Of a stretch of DNA of 64,000 nt, positions 20,209 to 28,933 are shown one piece after another. This DNA comes from Trypanosoma brucei gambiense DAL972 (taxonomy: Eukaryota > Euglenozoa > Kinetoplastea > Trypanosomatida > Trypanosomatidae), in contig NC_026742.1 in assembly GCF_000210295.1 (NCBI RefSeq), positions 2,027,061 to 2,091,060 of the forward strand. Direction: 5' to 3'. The translations under genes were made by a program, and so were the position numbers. Position 1 is the first letter of the stretch. Every line of letters begins with the position of its first letter. The notes under the pieces are model-generated. The model was not told the DNA's origin and did no database searches. It saw only the letters and a list, made by a program, of their open reading frames with translations.

Positions 20209-20806
20209 CCTGCCATGAATACGGACTGGACTGTATTATTAAGCAGTCGTTTTGATAATGACTGTATATTTCCCCTGTGGAAAAGTCCAGTTGTTTTTAC
20301 TACCGTGTAGTGATGACATTAGAACATTAGCGAATGGAAGAAGGTGTTCATCCCTTTCCGCAGCTCCTCTGTATATAGAGGTGAGGTGTCTCTCATCACC
20401 TGCAATTGCTTGCATAGAGACAACTAGACCAACCATGTGTAGGAAGAGAGGGGAGGAGAAAAAGAAAAGGAAACGGAAAGAAAAGAATTAAAAAAAAAAA
20501 AAGAAAAGCGTATACACACACGGATGGGGAAATGGCTGCAGAATCATGTGAGTGCGGGTCTGTTATTTACACCTTTCCTTTTCCTACCACCGCTGCCACT
20601 ATTTTGTCGTATATTATTTTAACTTTCCCCTCGTGTATGGTGGCTTAACCCCCCCCCCCCCCCCAACACACAAAATACTTTTTTGTTATTACCGCTGTGC
20701 GTGTCCTCTTTTTTCTGTTGCTGTTTTCTTTTTTGTTCCTTTCATGAAGGAGGTGAGAGGCGGCGGAAAAGAGAGAGGAAGAAGGAGAGCATTGTGTGAT
20801 ATGTTT

Positions 20807-20849
<43 letters not shown>

Positions 20850-21287
20850 CTTATAACTTTTGAAACGGTGTCGTATGAAAAGCGCTTGCGGTTGCTTTTT
20901 ATTTGCTTCCCTCCTTTTACTTCTTTGAACTAACTTTGATATTGTTGTTGTTGTTCTTGTTGTTTGTCTTGGTAATTTCTTTGTTGGACGAATCAAATAG
21001 ATCTCAACACCTCCACAGCTGGATGATGTATACCGCTGTATTGCTGAAGTATCGCGTGGAAAAAAAAAATAAAATAACGGTAATAGCGGTAAGAGAGAGA
21101 GCGAGAAACACTGCCTCACGGGTTGTGTGGTGTTCGCATCCACTTACTCTAAGGTACAATAAACTTTTTTTTTTTTTTTGCTCTTCCCTCAACATCGCAT
21201 CATATTCATTTTTCTTTTGCCTCTCCATTCTGTACCATAATCCAATGACTACACACGCGCGTGTGTAAAATTACATTTGTACATATT

Positions 21288-21329
<42 letters not shown>

Positions 21330-21353
21330 GGAAAGGAGAGAAGCCAGTTCAAG
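20209..21353 (+). promoter_or_regulatory. Spacer with poly(C), (CA)n-(TA)n and eL32 splice region
   Basis: Holds a 16-nt poly(C) run (20649-20664), an (AC)n run (20807-20825) passing into (AT)n (20825-20849), and a T17 run near 21163-21179 heading a pyrimidine-rich tract to about 21232. A second (AT)n run (21293-21325) lies directly upstream of eL32. Between 21154 and 21328 there is no AG dinucleotide, and the first AG is at 21329-21330. A 16-bp palindrome of alternating purine and pyrimidine is at 21251-21266. No gene seen. Confidence 0.5.
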
Positions 21354-21752
21354 ATGGTCAAGCCGTTTGTGCCGAGGAACATCGTGAAGAAGCGCACGAA
21401 GAAGTTCACACGTCATCGTTGTGAACTCTTCCCTCAACTGAGCAGCAGTTGGCGTAAACCCCGTGGTGAGGACTCCCCGGTTCGTCGCCGCTACAAGGGA
21501 CAGAAAGCCATGCCTAACAAAGGTTATGGAAGCGACCGCAAGACAAAGTATATCACCCCGTCAGGCTTCAAAAACTTTCCCGTCAACAATGTGCAGGACC
21601 TTTACATGCTCCTCATGCAAAACCGCAAATACGCTGGAGTGATTTCACATACTGTGGGAGCAAAGGCACGTAAGGCAATTGTCCGCAAGGCCCATGAACT
21701 TGACGTACGCCTCATCAACGGTAACGCCAAGTTGAGGAAGGTCCAGGTGTAA
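21354..21752 (+). CDS. RPL32: 60S ribosomal protein eL32
   Basis: 132 residues from the ATG at 21354 (MVKPFVPRNIVKKRTKKF), matching the usual eL32 length. Diagnostic blocks are RHRCELFPQLSSSWRKPRG, VRRRYKGQKAMPNKGYGSD and the end segment RKAIVRKAHELDVRLINGNA. It is a structural protein of the large ribosomal subunit. An in-frame upstream ATG exists at 21261, but the intervening 31 codons are mostly (TA)n-encoded Tyr/Ile and lie before the only available AG acceptor (21330), so the later ATG is the better start. The predicted leader is only about 23 nt, like that of eS6. Confidence 0.96.
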   Translation: MVKPFVPRNIVKKRTKKFTRHRCELFPQLSSSWRKPRGEDSPVRRRYKGQKAMPNKGYGSDRKTKYITPSGFKNFPVNNVQDLYMLLMQNRKYAGVISHTVGAKARKAIVRKAHELDVRLINGNAKLRKVQV

Positions 21753-23275
21753 AGTGTAGCGGGCGCATGGCTGAAGAAATGGGCACGAAAACGCACAAGT
21801 GAGCGAGTGATCGGATGGTTGATGTTGGCGGGGACCCGAAATCGGAGAAAACTTTCGCTTCCCTTTTCCTCTACTTCCACACAAGCAATTGCCTCCATTA
21901 CACATAAAATCGCACTCGCCTAATACATATATATATATATATATATTTATTTATTTATTTATGTGTTGGTGTCTGCTTGTGTTTGTGTTTGTGTGTGTGT
22001 GTGTGTGTGTTCTTGTTGGAGGAGGGGAGGAAAAAGTGGCACTGATTCCGTCCTCCCTTAATCGCTGTCGTGGACTTGCCGTTTCATCTTCTCTTTATCT
22101 GGCATCACTTTGTTTCTTTTTATTTTATTTTTGATTTCACGCTTACCACTGGCTTTGTCCTGTCGCTGTTTTCTTTTATTATTATCATTATTTCTCGCTC
22201 CGCGGCTCCCCCCTTTTTTCCCGATTTCACTCCGCCCCACCTTCCCGCCTACCTCCTCTCTGTCCTCATGAATGCATGCATTTATTTGTTTCATTGATGG
22301 CGTCACGCGCTCTTGTTTTTCTTTTTTCTTTTTGAAAAAATATTTCTTTGGTGTTTGTGGTGCCATGCAAATGATATCAAATGAGAGCCTCCGCATATTC
22401 CCCTCTCCCCTAAAGGATCAGAAGGGAATTGGTGGTAATGGTGGTGATGGAGTGAAACGGGTTTGTAAAAAAAGAAAAAAAAAGAGGGGGTGCCGCGTGT
22501 TGCGCTTGTGTGAAGCCTTTACTAGCTCCTTTTGAATACGCAATTCTCTTTTTTCTTTTCTTTTTTTCTTTTCTTTTCTTTTGTGTTCTCTTCTTCATTT
22601 CCTTAAAATGGTCACTATGTGTCGTCCACAAGTTTCTGAAAAGAAACCTTTGGCTTACGAGTTTGAGGGACGACAGGAGGAAACTGTGGGGAGGAGGGAC
22701 CTTCAACAGTTAAAAGTAGAGGAGAAAAAAGAAGAAAAAAATAACAAGGAACCCAATTAAGTGGATAAAATTACCTACATATATACATATATACATACAT
22801 ACATACAAACAAGTAAAAAGAATATATATATATATATATATATATAGAAACCTTCCATATACGAGTACATATAGCAAACACTATATCAAAAGCTGGAAAG
22901 GTCCACATAGATAAAGAGAGAGAGAGAGAGGGTGGAGAGAAAAGGAAAGGAAAGGAAAACACACAAACCAAAACAGAAAAAAAAACGAGAAGAAAACGAG
23001 GGAGGAATTTAGGGTGTTGTGTACCACCGTGCTACAAAAAAAAAAGAAAGAAAGAAAGAGAAAAAAAAAAGAGAGGGCCATCTCGTTTTTTTTTATATCC
23101 AGTTCTTTCGGAACACCCTTTTTCCCATTCCACTTAGTTTTCCCTCGACCATCATTTTAGTTTGTGGTTTGGGTTAGCTTTCCCGTGGTTTGGTCTGTGG
23201 AGGAAAATTGCACTGCTTTTTTTTTTGGGGGGGCCCTCCATTAGAGGGATAAGATAGCAGAGCACAGAGGAGACC
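21753..23275 (+). other. Spacer between eL32 and the MINDY-4-like gene
   Basis: Low-complexity spacer with (AT)n at 21927-21946 followed by TTTA repeats, (TG)n at about 21991-22010, C/T-rich tracts, (ACAT)n around 22775-22808, (AT)n at about 22821-22846, (GA)n at 22915-22931 and several poly(A) runs. A pyrimidine-rich segment at 23085-23155 probably directs splicing of the next gene. I see no gene. Confidence 0.4.
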
Positions 23276-24910
23276 ATGCCAGCAAAAAAGGCGACTGATG
23301 CGCCAGTGTATAATTTACCACATGAGCGGCAGGTGGAACTCCTCTCTGAGGCGTTATTGAGGGAATATATGCATAAGCGTAAGTTCACTGATACTCTTCG
23401 TACATTTGACGAGGAAAACCCCCGTGGCCCCGACACCATCTCTTCGCGTGCCCTCATGTCAGATCTCATGACACTAAAGTCTGAGACTCAAAAAGATATG
23501 AAGGCAGATGGAATTGAAACTATAATGGAAATGCTTTGCTGCCTCCGCGTGCAGCGACGGCTAGAGGTGGAGGATCTTAAACGACGGGCTGCAGCAGAGG
23601 TCCCACCAACCCCTGAAAAACTTAAGAAAAAGAAAAGCAAGAGCCACGATGGGGGGAAAGGCAGTAAACGAAAAAAGGAAAAAAAGAGGGTGTTTGCAAA
23701 AGAGTTCGAGGAGGACTCACCATCAGACAAGGATTCGGTGAGCAAATATGGCGAAAAACACACAAAAAGGAGGTCGTCCGAAGGGCGTAGTGATAATAGC
23801 AGCAGTGATGAGGGAAGCAGTGGCGATGAGTCGACTAGTGAACAAAGCTCCACCAGTGTGGGGAAGGGTGGTGGGTCCAAGTCACAAATTGGCAAGAAGA
23901 CGGCTCGTGCATTATTAGAAGTGCTGTGTGGTGCAGCCGGTGCTCTGCCGGTGTCGTTTCTGGGACAGGGGTTCACTTTTGACGGCGACGTGGACTACGG
24001 CTTCATCCAACGGAAAAAAGGACCAGATGGGGTTGTGTCTGTAGTTCAAGCGTTTGTCTGTGCTTTTTTCTTCAAGGGACCGTTCATGGATGTGCGGCGG
24101 CATCAAAAACAGTGCCTTATTCGCTCTATCATGACTGTTCTCTCCAGTTTGCAATCACAGGCACGTCTCATTTGCCTTGTGGATGGCCCCATTAGTGCGG
24201 ATAGTGTGGAAACTGACTTGGCAAGTATAAACACACGGCGGGACTTTGCCACGATGCAAGATGTGGAGAACGCCCTCCACGACTTCATAGACAGTTGGAT
24301 GCAGCCGAACGGTTCAGGAGTGTTTTGCTTCCTTCTTTCTGCGCTGCTCTCTTACGGAGTGAAGGCCGTAACATCTGCCCTCGCCTCCAATGCCACGTCA
24401 TCAGCGGTCGCAGCTGAGCAACATTTGATTACTGCAGACGGTCGCTGTTCTGTAGCGTTAACAGAGCTCCTTATTCCAAAGGAGTCTGCCAGCACCGCGG
24501 GGGATGATGACTTTGTGCTGGGCAATCTCGCTCTCGGAATGGGAGCCGCTGGTGCCACTTGCGGGTTCGTCACAAGAAACCCCGATGGGAATGTCACAAT
24601 GACTAATGGTAACCCACGCTGTCCCGTCTGGATTGTTCATCACGAGGGGCGTTATGTCGTACTCTTCTTGAAGCGGGATAACCGCCGCCAGCTGGAGCAG
24701 CGTCGCACCACTGGTGCAACTATGTCCACAGACGTGTTCTTCTACGAGCCGAGCGTGTCAGACCGGGGTGACACATTCGTCACTATTACCGTCAACAGCG
24801 AAGATGAAAATAGTAGTAGTGATAGCTTCTTCTTGGGCCGAGCCATCCGTAGCATACCATTGTGGCCCAGTTGCGCAATACACTGGAATGGGGCGGAACC
24901 GCCTTTTTGA
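23276..24910 (+). CDS. MINDY-4/FAM188-family protein, predicted catalytically dead deubiquitinase
   Basis: 544 residues. The N-terminus (VELLSEALLREYMHKRKFTD, then TLRTFDEENPRG, residues about 19-50) is a LisH-like helix pair also found at the start of MINDY-4. A Lys-rich stretch (about 120-145) and a Ser/Asp/Glu-rich acidic linker (about 150-205) lead to a MINDY-3/4 catalytic-type domain (about 215-540). MINDY enzymes are cysteine deubiquitinases that prefer K48 chains. Their oxyanion Gln and nucleophile lie in a pattern of the form Q-x-x-x-G-P-C-G-V. Here the pattern is FIQRKKGPDGVVSVVQA: the Gln is kept but the Cys position is Asp251. The histidine of the later W-[IV]-V...H-[FY] strand appears as Arg459 in WIVHHEGRYVVLF. 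Family membership is inferred from both motifs and the domain order; loss of activity is inferred. Confidence 0.75.
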   Translation: MPAKKATDAPVYNLPHERQVELLSEALLREYMHKRKFTDTLRTFDEENPRGPDTISSRALMSDLMTLKSETQKDMKADGIETIMEMLCCLRVQRRLEVEDLKRRAAAEVPPTPEKLKKKKSKSHDGGKGSKRKKEKKRVFAKEFEEDSPSDKDSVSKYGEKHTKRRSSEGRSDNSSSDEGSSGDESTSEQSSTSVGKGGGSKSQIGKKTARALLEVLCGAAGALPVSFLGQGFTFDGDVDYGFIQRKKGPDGVVSVVQAFVCAFFFKGPFMDVRRHQKQCLIRSIMTVLSSLQSQARLICLVDGPISADSVETDLASINTRRDFATMQDVENALHDFIDSWMQPNGSGVFCFLLSALLSYGVKAVTSALASNATSSAVAAEQHLITADGRCSVALTELLIPKESASTAGDDDFVLGNLALGMGAAGATCGFVTRNPDGNVTMTNGNPRCPVWIVHHEGRYVVLFLKRDNRRQLEQRRTTGATMSTDVFFYEPSVSDRGDTFVTITVNSEDENSSSDSFFLGRAIRSIPLWPSCAIHWNGAEPPF

Positions 24911-25234
24911 GAAGGAGGAGGGATGGGATGTTGCGTGTCTGAAACAGAATGATCGAGTTTTGTTTGGTGATGGGGGAAACCGTCGATGAGACGAAGAAGA
25001 GAACGCCGAAAAGGAAAGGAAAGGAAAGCTATGGATGGGTGAGTGTGGTGCCACCACAACACCATTCTCTATGCATCCTTTTCTTCCGTGTCGGTTGTTT
25101 CTTACAGTTTCGACCGTTTTGTCCCTAGTTCACGATTTTTGTTGCACTCTCTTCTTGTACTGCTATTATGATGATGATGATTATTATTATTATCATTATC
25201 ATTGTCATTGTTATTATTATTGATTGCATTGAAG
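24911..25234 (+). promoter_or_regulatory. Spacer after the MINDY-4-like gene
   Basis: Contains a GGAAA-type purine run (about 25010-25028), pyrimidine-rich sequence at about 25078-25165 and (ATG/ATT)n trinucleotide repeats at 25167-25220. This could be the 3' UTR of the upstream gene and the leader of the small ORF that follows. Confidence 0.3.
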
Positions 25235-25477
25235 ATGCCCCTTGCCACCGAGGGCGCGTATGCCTATCATATCAACATCAACATCACTTACTCCTCCATT
25301 GGCACCACTCACAATGCAATAGCGTACCAACAGTCGTTCGTTATTTGGCGCACTCATGCGAAAACTGTGCCACCGCTTGATGGGCGTGTTTTTGTCCCTC
25401 TTACCAACTTACCACAAATCGTCCCCTGCTCCGCGGCGGTACGACAAACAGTGCAAAAAAATATTTCATCGCTGTAA
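25235..25477 (+). CDS. Candidate small protein, 80 residues
   Basis: An open frame from ATG at 25235 (MPLATEGAYAYHININITYS) to TAA at 25477. Unlike the surrounding spacers it has mixed composition and codons resembling the neighbouring genes, with no homopolymers until its last few codons. It is on the coding strand and preceded by a pyrimidine-rich region ending in AG immediately before the ATG. No domain is recognised; it contains two N-x-T/S sequons but no clear signal peptide or membrane helix. It may be a genuine short gene or an unusually coding-like 3' UTR segment; I am undecided. Confidence 0.4.
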   Translation: MPLATEGAYAYHININITYSSIGTTHNAIAYQQSFVIWRTHAKTVPPLDGRVFVPLTNLPQIVPCSAAVRQTVQKNISSL

Positions 25478-25807
25478 CACAAGACGTGTGTGAACATATA
25501 TAAGTGCTTTTTTTTGTCTCTTGTGTGCGCTATTTCATTATCGGCACTATCATTAACAGTCGGTACGAACAGTAAAGAAAAGATCTAAGAAAGTTAGAGA
25601 AACAACAAAAGCATAACGAGGATCAACACGTTCCAGGGAACCGCAAAGAAATAAATAAATAAAGGAAGGAAGGAAGGAAGGAAGAGGGGAAAAGAAAAAA
25701 GACGGTGAATAAAGTGACGACCGTAGCAAAAAGCGACGGTGCCTACGGGGGGTAGGAAATAGAGAAGGAACAATTTGAACCGAAAAGAAGGGCGGGAGCG
25801 CAGCTAA
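25478..25807 (+). promoter_or_regulatory. Spacer and leader of the ENA-type ATPase gene
   Basis: A T-rich stretch (25507-25550) is followed by A/G-rich sequence with a (GGAA)n tetranucleotide repeat at about 25665-25684. No gene seen. Confidence 0.35.
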
Positions 25808-28800
25808 ATGACGGGCTCAGGTGGCCGAGAGCCCATCGATGTGGCAACCGGTACTGCTCCAGCTGTGGATAAAGGTGAAACCATTCCCACAAAGTATGAG
25901 CCCCACAACAAATGGTGGAGCTGCGACATTCCCACAACACTTTCCCTCGTGCAGCTGGAGGACCCATCAGTTGGTGTCCCCAGTAGTGATGTGAGTAGGC
26001 GGGCTGCAGAGCTGGGGCATAATCACATCCCTCTTAAGGGTGGCCCAAGTGCTCTCTGGATCCTGGCCCAACAGTTCCTAAACAGTATTACCCTTATTCT
26101 GACCATTGTGATGGTCATCAGTGCGGTATTCGAAGATTGGGCAGAGTTCGGTGTGGTGTTGTTCCTTATCTTGTTTAACGCTCTTCTGGGATTTTACCAG
26201 GAGTATAGCGCAGAGAAGTCTCTGGAGAGCCTTAAGGCAATGACGGCGGGTAGTGCAAAGGTGCTTCGTGACGGCACGGTGCAGGTTATATTCATTGACG
26301 AAGTTGTGGTGGGGGATGTTATCATCATCGAGCAGGGTTCTTCGGTTCCTGCAGACTGCCGCATCATTGAAAGCAGTGGTTTGGAGGTTGATGAAGCGCT
26401 TCTCACAGGTGAAGCGCTGCCGGTAGTGAAACACACCAACGAAATACCTGACCCCGGAAACAGCTGTGCGTTGGGTGACCGCAAAAATATGGTTTATCGC
26501 AACACAACTGTCACACAGGGGCGCGCCAGGGCTGTAGTGTGTGCTGCTGGTGTGGACACGGAAATGGGAAAGCTAGCCGCTCGACTCGCTGACGGAACCG
26601 GATCTGGTCGTACGGAGTTGATGCGGAAGTTGGATCTTATGATGTACATTCTCTTCGCTGTTTGTTTGGGATTGGCGCTGGTTGTGTTTGCCGCGAACAG
26701 GTTTAAGTTCAAGCGCTCAACGCTGTCGTATGCGACAGCGGTGGCGGTGGCCATCCTTCCCGAGTCGCTTGTGGCTGTCGTAACAGTCTCCATGACGTTT
26801 TCAGTCCGTAACATGGCGAGACAGAGGTGTATTGTTCGTAAGTTAGCAGTGATGGAAGTGCTCGGCAACGTCACTGACATTTGCTCCGACAAGACGGGAA
26901 CTCTGACGGAAAACAAGATGGTGGTGAAGAAGGCCCTCATTGGAATTGATAACGAGCTCGTTGTCACGGGTGCCCCGCATGAGCGTTATGGCACCTTCAT
27001 CCGTGAGGAAGGGGAGGAGCATGTGAACATGCTGGAGGTGTATGAAACTAACAAGCTGGCAGTTGAGTTCATGCGCTGTGCGGCACTATGCAGTACCACT
27101 GTGCTTCACCCCGACAGCGAAGATGCCGATTTGTTGAAGGGAAGCGGCAACCCGACGGAAGTTGCCATTCAGGTCATGACGTGGAAGGCTGATGCCCCGC
27201 GTAACAAATTGGAGAATCAAGGATGGGAATGTATCGCAGAATACCCCTTTGACTCTAAGATTAAGCGTATGTCCACCGCATGGTACAACAGTGAAACAAA
27301 GTCGCTGTACCTCTGTACAAAGGGTGCACCGGAGCGTGTGATCGACCTCTGCACAACAAAGATGTTGGAATCAGGGAAGCTCGCCCCCATCACCGATGAT
27401 GACCGGCAGGAGTTAACCAAGAAGATTACGTCGCTTGCCTCACATGGCCTTCGTACCATCTGTTTCTCCATGAATGCCTCTACCGTTAATGAATTTCCTA
27501 TCCCTGACGACGATACCTTCCAAGTTACCCACCCGCGTGAGACCATTGAACAGAGCCTCACGTTTCTCGGTATTGTTGGCATTTACGACCCACCTCGGCC
27601 GGAGTCACGACCGTCGGTTATTGCCTGCCAGCACGCTGGTATTGTGGTGCGCATGCTGACTGGTGATCATGCCATCACCGCCCGCAGTATCGCCACCATC
27701 TTGAATATCATTACCGCGAAAGATGGGGAAGACCCGCTAAAGGTTCTGACAGGTCCCGAGTTTGACCGTATTGACATGGCAACGATTGAAGAGTGGCCGG
27801 ACCTGCCGTTAGTCGTTGGCAGGTGCTCCCCCGAGTCTAAGGTAAAGATGATTGAATGCCTACACAAACGGGGGCGTACGGTGGCCATGACAGGTGACGG
27901 TTTTAATGACTCACCGAGTATCAAATTTGCCGATGTGGGTTGCGCCATGGGATCCGGTACGGATGTGACAAAGGGCGTGGCAGATCTTATTATCACAGAC
28001 GATAACTTCGCCACGATTGTGAAGGCAGTGGCGGAAGGTCGACGTATCTCGCAGAATATCCGGAAGTTTGTGCTTCACCTCCTCTCAGGTAACGTTTCGG
28101 AGGTTATTGCCCTCATCTGTGGTTTGCCTATCCGTTACATGGGGGAAGCTCTTTTTGTTCTCTCTCCTGTGGAAATTCTATGGCTGAATTTGTGCACCTC
28201 TGCACCCCCCGCAACGGGTCTCTCGTTAGACCCCGCAAGTGCTGATGTTCTTCTTGTACCGCCGCACACGGCTGGGTTATTCACATTTGAATTGGTCACG
28301 GACTTCCTTGTCTATGGATTCTGGTTGGGTGGTCTGGCGCTCTCCGCTTTTGTGTGGATCATTTACGGTATCAACGACGGCCCTAAAGGTGAAAACTGCA
28401 ACGAACGTACCGCAGTGGGATGTGAGATGGTCTGGCAGGCACGTGGTACCGCTTTTGGCATTTTGTACTTTGGTCTTTTGGTCCACTCCTACACGGTGCG
28501 TCATCCGCGCCAGTCTGTCATCTTCATGAAGTGGTTTGATAACCCATGGATTTATGGTTCTGTTATTGTATGTTCGCTGCTCTTCTTCCCTATTGTGTAT
28601 GTTCCCGCCATTGCACGCAACATATTCCAGCATCACAGCCTCACGTGGCACTGGGGAATGATGGTTCCCGCTGTCATCATTTTTGTTGGGTTGTGCGAAC
28701 TTCACAAAATCTTTAAGAACTGCCTCTTCCCCGTGAAGCGGCCGGTGATTGACCGCTCAGATGAGGAGGAGTACCGCCGTTTTGCCGTCCCAGGACCCGA

Positions 28801-28933
28801 TGATGACCGTGACGTGGAGAGTATTGCAGAAGATCAACTGCGGCAGTCATTTGTATCGGCTGCAGGAAGTATTGCAAGTGGTGGCCGCCGACGTAAGGGC
28901 AGGCGGTTTGGGGGGAAAGGAGGAAAGATGTAA
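25808..28933 (+). CDS. P-type cation ATPase, type IID (ENA-like) Na+/K+ efflux pump
   Basis: 1,041 residues. P-type hallmarks are in order: the actuator loop LLTGEALP (near 198-205), the phosphorylation site SDKTGTLTENK with Asp361, the nucleotide-domain KGAPERV, and the hinge MTGDGFNDSPS (near 694). About ten membrane helices are visible: M1-M2 near 80-140, M3-M4 near 277-335, M5-M10 near 755-980. M4 carries AILPESLVAVV and M6 carries LWLNLCTSAPPATG. The sequence after M4 (MARQRCIVRKLAVMEVLGNVTDICSD) resembles type II pumps. The M6 Asp of SERCA Ca2+ pumps is Ser here, as in fungal and protist ENA sodium pumps, so Na+ (or K+) export at the plasma membrane is the best guess. Databases sometimes label such trypanosomatid genes as calcium pumps. 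The C-terminus is very basic and Gly-rich (GGRRRKGRRFGGKGGKM). Confidence 0.85.
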   Translation: MTGSGGREPIDVATGTAPAVDKGETIPTKYEPHNKWWSCDIPTTLSLVQLEDPSVGVPSSDVSRRAAELGHNHIPLKGGPSALWILAQQFLNSITLILTIVMVISAVFEDWAEFGVVLFLILFNALLGFYQEYSAEKSLESLKAMTAGSAKVLRDGTVQVIFIDEVVVGDVIIIEQGSSVPADCRIIESSGLEVDEALLTGEALPVVKHTNEIPDPGNSCALGDRKNMVYRNTTVTQGRARAVVCAAGVDTEMGKLAARLADGTGSGRTELMRKLDLMMYILFAVCLGLALVVFAANRFKFKRSTLSYATAVAVAILPESLVAVVTVSMTFSVRNMARQRCIVRKLAVMEVLGNVTDICSDKTGTLTENKMVVKKALIGIDNELVVTGAPHERYGTFIREEGEEHVNMLEVYETNKLAVEFMRCAALCSTTVLHPDSEDADLLKGSGNPTEVAIQVMTWKADAPRNKLENQGWECIAEYPFDSKIKRMSTAWYNSETKSLYLCTKGAPERVIDLCTTKMLESGKLAPITDDDRQELTKKITSLASHGLRTICFSMNASTVNEFPIPDDDTFQVTHPRETIEQSLTFLGIVGIYDPPRPESRPSVIACQHAGIVVRMLTGDHAITARSIATILNIITAKDGEDPLKVLTGPEFDRIDMATIEEWPDLPLVVGRCSPESKVKMIECLHKRGRTVAMTGDGFNDSPSIKFADVGCAMGSGTDVTKGVADLIITDDNFATIVKAVAEGRRISQNIRKFVLHLLSGNVSEVIALICGLPIRYMGEALFVLSPVEILWLNLCTSAPPATGLSLDPASADVLLVPPHTAGLFTFELVTDFLVYGFWLGGLALSAFVWIIYGINDGPKGENCNERTAVGCEMVWQARGTAFGILYFGLLVHSYTVRHPRQSVIFMKWFDNPWIYGSVIVCSLLFFPIVYVPAIARNIFQHHSLTWHWGMMVPAVIIFVGLCELHKIFKNCLFPVKRPVIDRSDEEEYRRFAVPGPDDDRDVESIAEDQLRQSFVSAAGSIASGGRRRKGRRFGGKGGKM

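Noticed and set aside
21261..21353. N-terminal extension of eL32 from an upstream ATG
   Set aside because: The extension is (TA)n-encoded Tyr/Ile and precedes the only AG acceptor; eL32 proteins start at the MVKP position.
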